Of a DNA stretch of 64,000 nucleotides, positions 43,970 through 52,043 are shown piece after piece. Origin of the DNA: Helicobacteraceae bacterium. GTDB taxonomy: Bacteria; Campylobacterota; Campylobacteria; Campylobacterales; Sulfurimonadaceae. Positions within the stretch are counted from its first letter, which is position 1. Each line of letters opens with the position of its first letter. Below the pieces are notes generated by a model, which was given only the letters and a program-made list of their open reading frames with translations, made no database searches and was not told the DNA's origin. The stretch is from NCBI GenBank assembly GCA_027038835.1, contig JALWGC010000006.1:1-64000 (forward strand). The letters are read 5' to 3'. The position numbers and the translations under genes are program-made.

Positions 43970-44362
43970 ATGGCACGCTGTAAAAAACAGAGGAAAAAAT
44001 TCGACGAGATAAACGTCATACCGTTTATCGATATCATGCTCGTACTGCTTGTGATGGTTCTAACCACCGCGACTTTCGTCAAAACTGGTGTCATCCCGGT
44101 AGAGTTGCCCGATGCGAAAAAAGCGACGAAAGAAAAACCGAAAAAAGAGCTAACAATCTACATAAAAGCTAACGGAGACATCTATATAGACAAAGAGAAA
44201 ATGGGAGAAAAAGAGCTAAAAGGGAGACTCTCCTCTATTCCAAAGGAGCAAACCGTCGTTCTTCGAAGTGACAAAAACGCAAAATTCCAAGACTTCGTAA
44301 CCGTCATGGATATCCTCAAAGGGATAGGTCATGAAAACCTCTATATCGTAACCAAAGAGTGA
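43970..44362 (+). CDS. exbD: ExbD-family protein
   Basis: A 130-residue partner of ExbB. The N-terminal cytosolic stretch leads to 'INVIPFIDIMLVLLVMVLTTATF' with the proton-carrying Asp (Asp21, in the FIDIMLVLL segment), followed by a periplasmic domain ('VELPDAKKA...VVLRSDKNAKFQDFVTVMD'). Last gene of the pyrC-to-exbD chain; converges with glyS 1 bp away. Confidence 0.93.
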   Translation: MARCKKQRKKFDEINVIPFIDIMLVLLVMVLTTATFVKTGVIPVELPDAKKATKEKPKKELTIYIKANGDIYIDKEKMGEKELKGRLSSIPKEQTVVLRSDKNAKFQDFVTVMDILKGIGHENLYIVTKE

Positions 44363-44363
44363 G

Positions 44364-46376
44364 CTATACGCTCACTTCTTTGATATCGGCTATTTTATAT
44401 ATCGATTTGTAGATAGACGCTACAAGATTCTTTCTGTTTTGGCGGAGCTTCTGATCTTCGACGTTGACCATCACGTCATCGAAAAATCTATCGAGCTGCG
44501 GTTTGAGACCAAGAAGCGCATCGAGCTCCTCTTCGTAACTTTCGTACTCTTTGCTTACAACCGCTTTGTAAGCGTCAAAAAGTGTTTTTTCCGCTTCCTC
44601 TTGCAACAACGCTTCATCGATAACAAGTTCTTTAGATATATCGACATCGGTAGAAATGTTCGCGACCCTTTTGAACGTGGCGCTTATCTCTTTGAACGAT
44701 TCGCTTGCAACGACCGACGCGAGCGTTTTTATCTTTTTATCAAGCGCCGTTAGTTCTCTCTCTCCCGTTACCAAAACCGCTTCGACGATGGAAGGGTTGA
44801 CTTTGTAGTACTTTCTTATTCTATCGAGAATAAATTTTTCCAAAACTTCGAGGTCGAACTCTTTGTACCCTTTGGCAAGCTCGCTCAAATCCTCTTTCAA
44901 ATCGAATTTCAAGCCATATTCGTTCACTATTCGCACTATGCCGATAACCGCACGGCGAAGTGCGAACGGGTCGCGAGAACCCGTAGGTATCATCCCTATA
45001 CTAAAAAGCCCTATGAGGGTATCGAGCTTGATGGCAAGCGCGACAACGGCACTAAGCGAAGTAGAAGGCAGGTCATCCCCTTCCCCGTTTGGCATGTACT
45101 GCTCCTTGATTGCAAGTGCGACTTCTTCATCCTCTCCAAGCGCCAAAGCGTAATAATACCCCATAAGTCCTTGGAGTTCGGTAAACTCGTACACCATTTC
45201 ACTTAAAAGGTCCGCTTTGGCAAGCTCGATAGCTCGTTTGGTTTTTACCGCATCGACTCCGTATTTTTGTGCTAGTATCGAAGCGATTTTCTCTTCCCGC
45301 TCTATCTTCTCTTTGAGCGTTCCAAGTCCGTCCATGAAAACCACTTTTTCAAGTCCATCCGTAACGAGCCCTTTTTTCAAGTCGTTTTCGTAGAAGAAGA
45401 GCGCATCGGCAAGTCTTGGGCGCAAAACGCGCTCGTTGCCTTCTATCACTTCGCTAAAATCGTCCGTCAAGGCATTGGAAACGACAACGAAAGCGTTATC
45501 GAGTTTACCCTCTTTGAAAACCGGAAAATAGCGCTGGTGTTCTTTCATCGACGTGATGATAACTTCCGGAGGAAGTTGCAAAAACTCCGCATCGAACTTT
45601 CCAAGCAGCGGTGTAGGATGTTCGGTGATAGCTACGACCTCATCGAGCAATGCATTATCAATCTCTATCTTGACACCTGCATCTTGCTCCAAAGATTTGA
45701 AACCTTGGAGTATATCTTCCCTTCTTTGCTCTTGATACAGCGTTACACCGCCGTTTTTCAGTGTTTCGAAGTAGCTTTTGGCATCTTCTATCTCGATAGG
45801 CTCGAAACTGCTTTGTCTGTGCACACGCGTCGTTTTGGCACTTTTTACACCAAAAAGCTCCACTTCGACACACTCATCACCCAAAAGCACGTTCACCCAG
45901 CGAACAGGACGAATGAAACTCTCACTCAAACTGCCCCAACGCATCGACTTCCCAAAATCGAGCGATTTTATCCATTCGTTGACTATCTCGCCAAGGAGTT
46001 CTTTGGAATCTTTCCCTTTAACTTCCCGTTTATAGTAAAGAACCTCTTTGCCCCCTTTTACGACAAACTCGAGTTCTTCGACACTCACACCGCATTTGCG
46101 TGCGAACCCTTGCGCAGCTTTTGTCGGCTCACCGTCTTGAAACGCTATGGCTTTGGGTGCTCCGAAAAACTCTTCTGTTTTATCCTCTTGTCTGAGTGGA
46201 AACTCTCTATGCCACACTACAAGTCTTCGTGGCGTATAATAGAACTCGAATTCGCTTACAAGCGCATACTTTTCCAAAACCGATAAATATTTTTTCTCTA
46301 TGTTTTTTAGCTCTTTTAGAAGCGGAATAGCCGGAAGCTCCTCTACCCCTATCTCGATAAGAAGTGTCGTCCTCAT
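44364..46376 (-). CDS. glyS: glycine-tRNA ligase beta subunit
   Basis: Beta subunit of the bacterial alpha2beta2 glycyl-tRNA synthetase; 670 residues, the usual length. It begins '[19 protein letters not shown]' and includes '[23 protein letters not shown]', '[12 protein letters not shown]', '[29 protein letters not shown]' region and the C-terminal anticodon-binding helices ('[20 protein letters not shown]'). No glyQ is in the window. The defence pair lies directly upstream on the same strand, so glyS needs its own promoter (46377-46438). Confidence 0.96.
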   Translation of the reverse strand: [670 protein letters not shown]

Positions 46377-46438
46377 TCAAAACTCACTTGTATAAAATTG
46401 GTGCGATTTTATCCAAAAAGTGGTTAAAAAGGGATAAA

Positions 46439-47227
46439 TTAAGCTTTTTTTAAAGTATTGAACAATCTTTTCATTATTGTTTGAAGAGGCTTATTATCTT
46501 GAAAAAAAATCTCAATATTATTACATACAAAGTATCTAAAAGCATAAAATTCATTTTCAACTCTGCAACTTTGGATAAAAGCTTTAACTCCAGGACAAAA
46601 TCTTGAAATATCTTTGTATTTCAGATAATAAAAGTAATGTTCATTCATTGCATTTATAAAGTCTGTAATCATTTCTAAACGAAGTTCGACAAGTTCATCT
46701 CTATTGAGGTTACAAGCTTTTTCTATCGTGTGTTGCACTCGTTCATCATTTGAGCTTATTTTTCCATTATTATCAAAAGCTATAAAATCCAAAATATCGT
46801 CTTTTTCCGGATCTATTATCATCGGTTTTTCAATCTCATCGTATTTTGTTCCCAAATCATGTATTTGAGAAAAAGGTTCATCGTTATATTTTACCGGAGT
46901 GTTTTTGACGGCAAATTTTTTCCCCTTTGAGCTGTTGCAGCTTCCACAACAAAGTAAAAGATTATCCCAACTATACGCCAACCAGTAGTAGATATCTTTA
47001 GGTCTGTAATGCTCTATATGTTTGGGTGCATCTAAAAGTTTTTGTTCACAATACGCACACTTCAAGTGGTAAATTTCTTTCAACCTGTTTAAGACAGAAG
47101 CAACTTTATATCTGTTTTTATCATCGCAATAAGAAGCAGCAGCTATATTTTTATCAAACGCCTCTTCTCTTGATTTATCTTTTAATATAGCTGGAACATC
47201 TTCAAAGTTTTTTTCAACTTTTATCAT
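46439..47227 (-). CDS. HNH endonuclease of a Septu-like defence pair (PtuB-like)
   Basis: A 262-residue nuclease. 'CAYCEQ' (Cys57, Cys60) and 'CCGSCNSSKG' (93-102) frame an HNH core with 'HIEHYRPK' (His70, Glu72, His73) and 'WDNLLLCC', the zinc-bound beta-beta-alpha-metal fold; the C-terminal ~100 residues are helical. The gene follows its ATPase partner with a 4-nt overlap, the order of ptuA-ptuB in Septu anti-phage systems. It is expected to cut nucleic acid once the ATPase is triggered. The DNA is visibly more AT-rich than the flanks, a sign of transfer. Alternative: effector of another ATPase-HNH system. Confidence 0.8.
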   Translation of the reverse strand: MIKVEKNFEDVPAILKDKSREEAFDKNIAAASYCDDKNRYKVASVLNRLKEIYHLKCAYCEQKLLDAPKHIEHYRPKDIYYWLAYSWDNLLLCCGSCNSSKGKKFAVKNTPVKYNDEPFSQIHDLGTKYDEIEKPMIIDPEKDDILDFIAFDNNGKISSNDERVQHTIEKACNLNRDELVELRLEMITDFINAMNEHYFYYLKYKDISRFCPGVKAFIQSCRVENEFYAFRYFVCNNIEIFFQDNKPLQTIMKRLFNTLKKA

Positions 47228-49011
47228 ATCTTTGCTAATTCTTCCTCTATCTGTTTTAATAGTTCATCTTCACTTATGTTTACATCGTTTTTTATCTTAT
47301 TCGCTAACACTTGATGGATTTTGCTATAGATATAATCATCACTACTTATAGATTCTTTATATCCACGCGATGAAATTGTTTCCAAATCAAAAAGTGGAGA
47401 AGATATCAATGAGTTGTTTGTGTACCCCTCATTTGGAAGCTGATTTGAGATAGTGATTTTTCCATCATCTTTATAGATTTTGTAAAAAACAGCCTCTTTG
47501 CTTGCACCTAAAATAACAGTAGGACTGTGTGTCGTTACTATAAACTGAATATGAGGAAAAACATCTCTCAATTTTTTCATAAAGTTATATTTCCATTTAG
47601 GGTGCAGATGCAATTCAACCTCATCTATAAGAACAACTCCCCTAAAATCCTTTATATCTCTAACATAGGGTTGTTTTTCATATAATCTCGCTATTAAATC
47701 GCACATGATGGTTATAACACCTTTGTATCCAGCCGATAACTGCTCAAAACTCACTTTCGAGCCTTTTTCTTCAAATGTAACATTATCCGGTGTAATTTCG
47801 ATATCTACATCTTTATTAAGGAGCTCGTTAAGTAGCTGCTTCGCCTCTGCAACAGAGATGATATTTTCTTTGTTCGATTTTTCACTATGGTCTAAATACT
47901 GTAACCACTCTACCGGACTTCTAAGATCGTATCTGTTTTCAAATAGAGTCAAATATCCCGCTTCATCCTCTCTCATCTGACAACTATTGTATCTTGAAGC
48001 TCCGTATGCAACCATATATTCGTATGCGGCATCATCTTTGGTGTGTTGTATATCTTTGCTATCTACAACCTCTATTGTCGCTTCATTCTGTGTTTTTACA
48101 AGATCAAAGACATCCCCCTCTTTTATCCCGGCTAATCCTATAGCTATCGATTGAAGCAAAAGAGTTTTGCCATCCCCGTTTTCACCGACAATATAGACCT
48201 CTTTTTTATCTTTGAGATTTCTCATCTCCAAATCTTCTATACTATAAAAGTTTTTGATACGAACTAAATCTATCGAAGCTATCTCCTCTTGTGCTTTAGA
48301 GGCATGTTTTTCTTGTTGTATATCTTTTTGAAGCACATTTAAAAGAGTATCTACATCCTCTATTTTTTTTAAAAAAATTGGTTTTACATTATTATGTTCA
48401 TTTTCTAAAAACTTTTCTATATTTTCTTCCAAAGTGATAAATATAGATGATTTTTCGATATTTGCTTGAAGGATTGAAAAATGGTTTTTAGAAAAAATGA
48501 TAAAATTATCCAAGTAGGGTTTTTGTGGATAATAGCAAAAAAGCTCAAAAGCTCTATCGCTAGAAAAGAGTGCCGATTTAGTGTACTTTATAAAATCTTC
48601 TTTTTCTACCGGTCTGAGAATAATATTACAAGGAGCGCGAAGAATGCTATTTGGTTGTGGCATTATAAATTTTTTAAAAAAAGGATACCTAAAAATATTA
48701 TTTAACGGAAGTTCTTCATCTTCTATACTCTTCTTGAATTCATCCAATTCCGCTTGAGATAGTTGTTCTATATATAAGTCGATTTTTTGAGAAAAGGAGA
48801 GTTTGTCGTAGTTATTTGGTATATCCCAAAGCTCATCTTTGAACTTACCGTTTAGGAGTGTCTGCCCTAAAAAATACTGCAAAAAATCAGGTGAAAAGAA
48901 AACCGCATTTTCTCTCTTTGCAATTCTAGCTAACAGCTTATAAGATTTGCACTGCTTTGGATTTTTTGGATCAAATATATACTTCTCTATCTCCTCTTTA
49001 GCAATCGCCAT
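47224..49011 (-). CDS. SMC/ABC-type ATPase of a Septu-like defence pair (PtuA-like)
   Basis: A 595-residue ATPase of the OLD/RecF/SMC-related AAA type. Walker A 'GENGDGKT' (276-283), ABC-like signature 'LSAGYKG' (425-431), Walker B 'VVLIDEVELHLHP' (459-471) and 'VTTHSP' (His495). Between them lies the expected helical insertion. Unusually, about 250 residues with no recognised motif precede the ATPase domain ('VRIKNFYSIEDLEM' at 250-263 marks its real start), whereas PtuA proteins I know start with it. It is first of the pair and overlaps the nuclease gene by 4 nt. Low-GC composition suggests horizontal acquisition. Presumed to sense phage and control the nuclease. Confidence 0.8.
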   Translation of the reverse strand: MAIAKEEIEKYIFDPKNPKQCKSYKLLARIAKRENAVFFSPDFLQYFLGQTLLNGKFKDELWDIPNNYDKLSFSQKIDLYIEQLSQAELDEFKKSIEDEELPLNNIFRYPFFKKFIMPQPNSILRAPCNIILRPVEKEDFIKYTKSALFSSDRAFELFCYYPQKPYLDNFIIFSKNHFSILQANIEKSSIFITLEENIEKFLENEHNNVKPIFLKKIEDVDTLLNVLQKDIQQEKHASKAQEEIASIDLVRIKNFYSIEDLEMRNLKDKKEVYIVGENGDGKTLLLQSIAIGLAGIKEGDVFDLVKTQNEATIEVVDSKDIQHTKDDAAYEYMVAYGASRYNSCQMREDEAGYLTLFENRYDLRSPVEWLQYLDHSEKSNKENIISVAEAKQLLNELLNKDVDIEITPDNVTFEEKGSKVSFEQLSAGYKGVITIMCDLIARLYEKQPYVRDIKDFRGVVLIDEVELHLHPKWKYNFMKKLRDVFPHIQFIVTTHSPTVILGASKEAVFYKIYKDDGKITISNQLPNEGYTNNSLISSPLFDLETISSRGYKESISSDDYIYSKIHQVLANKIKNDVNISEDELLKQIEEELAKI

Positions 49012-49038
49012 TTAACACCTTTGATTTTTTTTAAAACA

Positions 49039-49044
49039 ATTATA
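49039..49044 (-). promoter_or_regulatory. -10 box of the defence pair
   Basis: A minus-strand TATAAT (GATATAATTG context) 27 nt before the ATPase ATG in a highly AT-rich intergenic region (49012-49238), which also holds the divergent superoxide reductase promoter. Confidence 0.45.
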
Positions 49045-49198
49045 TCAGAATCAAAAAAATCGAATATGGATTTTCAAATAAATCTCAAAATTTTCACAAA
49101 AGATAAGCAATAAGGCATAATATAGTATCAATAATTTAAATTTTTCTTAGTGTCTCTAAAACCGCTTCCATTTATGTTTCGTTCAAAGAAAGTAGCTG

Positions 49199-49204
49199 TA
49201 TAAT
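49199..49204 (+). promoter_or_regulatory. -10 box of superoxide reductase gene
   Basis: A perfect TATAAT 34 nt upstream of the ATG, in context GTATAATACC. The leader carries AAAGGAT as ribosome binding site. Confidence 0.5.
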
Positions 49205-49238
49205 ACCGCTATCAAAATCACAACAAAAAGGATACACC

Positions 49239-49625
49239 ATGCCAAAAATCAACAAATACGAAGATATCAGCCAAATCGATAGAGAAGCGAAAAAAGACCT
49301 TATCGATAGACACTCTCCATTCATCACCGTTTTGGGAGAAGCGAAAAAAGGTGAAATGCTTGCGGTAAATGTCAAAATGGGTCAAGAGTACACTCACCCT
49401 GACGATTTCGACCACTACATCGAAAGCATCACACTTTTTGACGGTGATACTAAACTCGCTATGGCGACATTCGTTCCGGGAACTCTTGGAAACGAAAAAT
49501 CTCATGCCGAAGTTACTTTCAACATCAGACCGACAAAAAGCAAACTCAACCTTGTCGCTCACGGTTACTGTACAAAACACGGTATCTGGGAATCTACGCC
49601 GGTTGTCGTAGAAGTAGCTGAATAA
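49239..49625 (+). CDS. superoxide reductase (neelaredoxin/class II SOR)
   Basis: A 128-residue cytosolic non-haem iron protein that reduces superoxide to peroxide without making oxygen. All iron ligands can be placed: His28 in 'DRHSPFITV', His52 and His58 in 'YTHPDDFDHYIESI', and the Cys/His pair in 'YCTKHGIWES' (about 110-119). There is no N-terminal desulforedoxin domain, so it is class II type. It has its own promoter and terminator, so it is monocistronic, and is divergent from the defence pair. It fits a microaerophilic or anaerobic lifestyle. Confidence 0.88.
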   Translation: MPKINKYEDISQIDREAKKDLIDRHSPFITVLGEAKKGEMLAVNVKMGQEYTHPDDFDHYIESITLFDGDTKLAMATFVPGTLGNEKSHAEVTFNIRPTKSKLNLVAHGYCTKHGIWESTPVVVEVAE

Positions 49626-49634
49626 GCACTTGGC

Positions 49635-49660
49635 AACAAGACCCCTTTTGGGGTTGTTTA
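49635..49660 (+). terminator. rho-independent terminator after superoxide reductase
   Basis: ACCCC TTTT GGGGT (49641-49654) with flanking AAC/GTT pairing, followed by a T-containing stretch, 15 nt past the stop codon. Confidence 0.6.
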
Positions 49661-49696
49661 ACCCTCTTTTAACATCACTTTCACTATACTTTTTCG

Positions 49697-50353
49697 ATGA
49701 AATCGTACCAAAACCTAAAAATCCTCCAAAACCTTTACAGACTCAAAGCTATAGGCTATGACTACACCGACACTTTGGAACTCAATGCAATCGAAGAGGA
49801 CGAAGTAGCAAAAGACATCCCCTCGCTACATCGGCAAATCGCCACGTGTCATCTGTGTGATTTCAGTAAAAGTAGAACACAGAGTATGCCCGGTTTTGGC
49901 AATGCGAACGCGAAAATCATGTTCATCGACCATACCGTTTCACAACTTGAAGACAACACCAACAGTTACTTCTGCGGTAGAAGCGGTGAAATGCTACAAA
50001 AAATGATAGAAAACGTCTTGGAACTCACTTTGGAAGAGGTTTTTTTCACCCACACCATAAAGTGCAAACCGCTGCATCTTCAACCGCGTTACGAAACACA
50101 ATGGCAATCATGCAAAAGCTATCTTCTGTCCCAAATTCGCTTCGTCGCTCCCAAAGTGATAGTCACCTTGGGTGAAGAGTCGTTTGAAAACCTTACCGCT
50201 CAAAAAGGGGAATTCGAAAAACTACGCGGACACGTCATGGAGCTTTACGACACGAAACTCGTCCCAACATACCATCCAAGTTTCCTACTTAGAAACCCCG
50301 ATATGAAAAAAATAGTTTTCAACGACCTAAAAACTATCAAAACTCTGCTATAA
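49697..50353 (+). CDS. uracil-DNA glycosylase superfamily protein (family 4-like, divergent)
   Basis: A 218-residue protein with the iron-sulfur cysteines of family 4/5 UDGs: Cys51 and Cys54 ('CHLCDFSKSR'), Cys123 ('IKCKPLH') and Cys139. Also present are 'MPGFGNANAKIMFI' and motif 2 'TYHPSFLLRNP' near the C-terminus. Motif 1, normally GEAPGxxED, reads 'DHTVSQLED' (78-86), so the usual catalytic/uracil-binding loop is altered. An N-terminal extension of about 45 residues precedes the cluster. It may excise other bases or have lost activity; the N-terminal halves of phage-polymerase-linked UDG-like proteins are the other possibility. Confidence 0.8.
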   Translation: MKSYQNLKILQNLYRLKAIGYDYTDTLELNAIEEDEVAKDIPSLHRQIATCHLCDFSKSRTQSMPGFGNANAKIMFIDHTVSQLEDNTNSYFCGRSGEMLQKMIENVLELTLEEVFFTHTIKCKPLHLQPRYETQWQSCKSYLLSQIRFVAPKVIVTLGEESFENLTAQKGEFEKLRGHVMELYDTKLVPTYHPSFLLRNPDMKKIVFNDLKTIKTLL

Positions 50354-50377
50354 TACCGATAAAAAAAGAGAGTATGA

Positions 50378-51667
50378 ATGGTTCGAAAAATCGTTCTTTT
50401 GTTTCTGTTTTTTCCCGCACTGCTTCAAGCCGAAGCTTTTTTGATATCGAGCATCCCGCTACCCAAAACATACGTGATGAACCTCGATCCTTATCCATGT
50501 GACGAGGAGTGCCTCAAAGAGGAACTGCAAAACAACAAAATCTTCTCCTTTTTGGCACACGCCAACGATATACAACTCGAGTCCAAAGAGCTTCAAGAAG
50601 CCAAGAACATCTACATCGCCGTATTCAATCTTGGAAGCTCCAACATCTCTTATGGGTTGAAATTCGCTCTTTTACTCCCCTATAAAAAAATCGGCAAATA
50701 CGCGACGACGGTAACGAACACCGTCTTTACCTACCTGATGACAAGAAACGATTCTTTCGAGATGAAAAGCTTCACCATAAACAGTGAAGAGAGAGAAGAT
50801 ATCGACAAAGCGCTCCAAGAAATAGAATCGGAAGGGTTTGGCTACATTATAGCACCCATGACCATTAAGGGAGCGAAAAATCTTATATCTCTCGACCCGC
50901 AAGCGAACGTTTTCTTTCCAACCATCCATAAAAACGACGTAGAAACGAGTGCAAGCAACATCTACTTCGGAGCTATCGACTACAAAGCACAAAGCCAAGT
51001 ACTTTTGAAAAACGCTTCACCTACATTGGTTATTTTCTACGACCGCTCCCCTATCGGGCGGAAACTCACCGCCATAGAAGAGGAGCTTTTTCTCCATCCG
51101 GATTTCCAAGATGATACGCAAACACAAGAGTATGAAACAATGCCGCAAGAAGAGTCTCAACCGCAAAAAAAAGTTATCAAGTTTTCAATCGCTTCTCGAA
51201 CGACGAACTTGGAAAACCAACTCAAAGACAACGACAAACTCAACGACTCGACCGTATTTCTCAATACACCGCTTGTCAAAAGCGGAATGATTCTTTCACA
51301 ACTCACCCTTTACGATATCAACACGACAAATACCCTCTCCACCCAAATAAACTACGATCCACTTATTTTTTCCATCACGCAATACGACGATAGAAAAAAC
51401 ATGATAATAGCCAACTCTATTACCAAAACCAACAAGGTTTTCACCCATTCCAACGCACTACTTGGCAACGATATCCGCTATGACTGGATCAACTACGCAA
51501 CGACGGTCGGCATGGACTATTTTTTCAGTAAAATCACCAACCTGCCAAGGGAATACGACATCGACATGATAGAAAATCAGCTCTACTACCCTATCGAGCT
51601 CGTACAACCGGGCATAGCGCGTTTTGTACGGTTCGAACCGGCAGTTGTTACGAACGAGGAGGAGTGA
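50378..51667 (+). CDS. secreted periplasmic protein of unknown function
   Basis: A 429-residue protein with a Sec signal peptide (MVRKIVLLFLFFPALLQAEA, about 1-18). An N-terminal domain (about 19-215) alternates helices and strands ('GLKFALLLPYKKIGKYATTVTNTVF', 'GFGYIIAPMTIKGAKNL', 'NVFFPTIHKND'), a pattern like the type 1 periplasmic-binding fold used by LpoA/LppC-like proteins. A Gln/Glu-rich linker (about 245-270) leads to a C-terminal domain. One Cys pair near residues 41 and 46 could form a disulphide. It starts 24 nt after the UDG-like gene and its last 20 bp overlap the convergent thioesterase gene. The fold is a guess from pattern. Confidence 0.6.
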   Translation: MVRKIVLLFLFFPALLQAEAFLISSIPLPKTYVMNLDPYPCDEECLKEELQNNKIFSFLAHANDIQLESKELQEAKNIYIAVFNLGSSNISYGLKFALLLPYKKIGKYATTVTNTVFTYLMTRNDSFEMKSFTINSEEREDIDKALQEIESEGFGYIIAPMTIKGAKNLISLDPQANVFFPTIHKNDVETSASNIYFGAIDYKAQSQVLLKNASPTLVIFYDRSPIGRKLTAIEEELFLHPDFQDDTQTQEYETMPQEESQPQKKVIKFSIASRTTNLENQLKDNDKLNDSTVFLNTPLVKSGMILSQLTLYDINTTNTLSTQINYDPLIFSITQYDDRKNMIIANSITKTNKVFTHSNALLGNDIRYDWINYATTVGMDYFFSKITNLPREYDIDMIENQLYYPIELVQPGIARFVRFEPAVVTNEEE

Positions 51668-52037
51668 ACATCTCTTCTATAAGAGCTTTTTCTTCCCTGC
51701 CCAAACGCTTTATCTTCTGGTCATGGGAAACATACACCAACGTCAACTCCATCGAAAACAGCACTTCATCCCCTCTTTTCACTTCTTGATACAGCACGAA
51801 AGACGCCGCTTTCATAGAGCGCAACTCCACACTAACATCGAGCATATCACCCAAAAAGGCATTCGCCTTGTAATCCGCACAAAGATTTTTGACAAAAAAG
51901 TGCCCTTTTGAATCATAAGGCATCAATCCCCGACGAAAAAACACTTCACTTCTTGCACGCTCGCAATATTTCAAATAATTGGCATAATAAACAACTCCGC
52001 CCACATCCGTATCTTCGTAATAGACTCTTATTTGCAT
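51648..52037 (-). CDS. YbgC-type acyl-CoA thioesterase
   Basis: A 129-residue hotdog-fold thioesterase of the 4-hydroxybenzoyl-CoA/YbgC family. It begins 'IRVYYEDTDVGGVVYYANYLKYCERAR', with the catalytic Asp in DTDVGG and the helix that follows, then 'KANAFLGDMLDVSVEL' and 'FSMELTLVYVSHDQKIKRL'. YbgC hydrolyses short or long acyl-CoAs and is often linked to phospholipid metabolism or Tol-Pal. It follows the coiled-coil membrane gene by 6 nt. Confidence 0.9.
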   Translation of the reverse strand: MQIRVYYEDTDVGGVVYYANYLKYCERARSEVFFRRGLMPYDSKGHFFVKNLCADYKANAFLGDMLDVSVELRSMKAASFVLYQEVKRGDEVLFSMELTLVYVSHDQKIKRLGREEKALIEEMFTPPRS

Positions 52038-52043
52038 CTCTTC

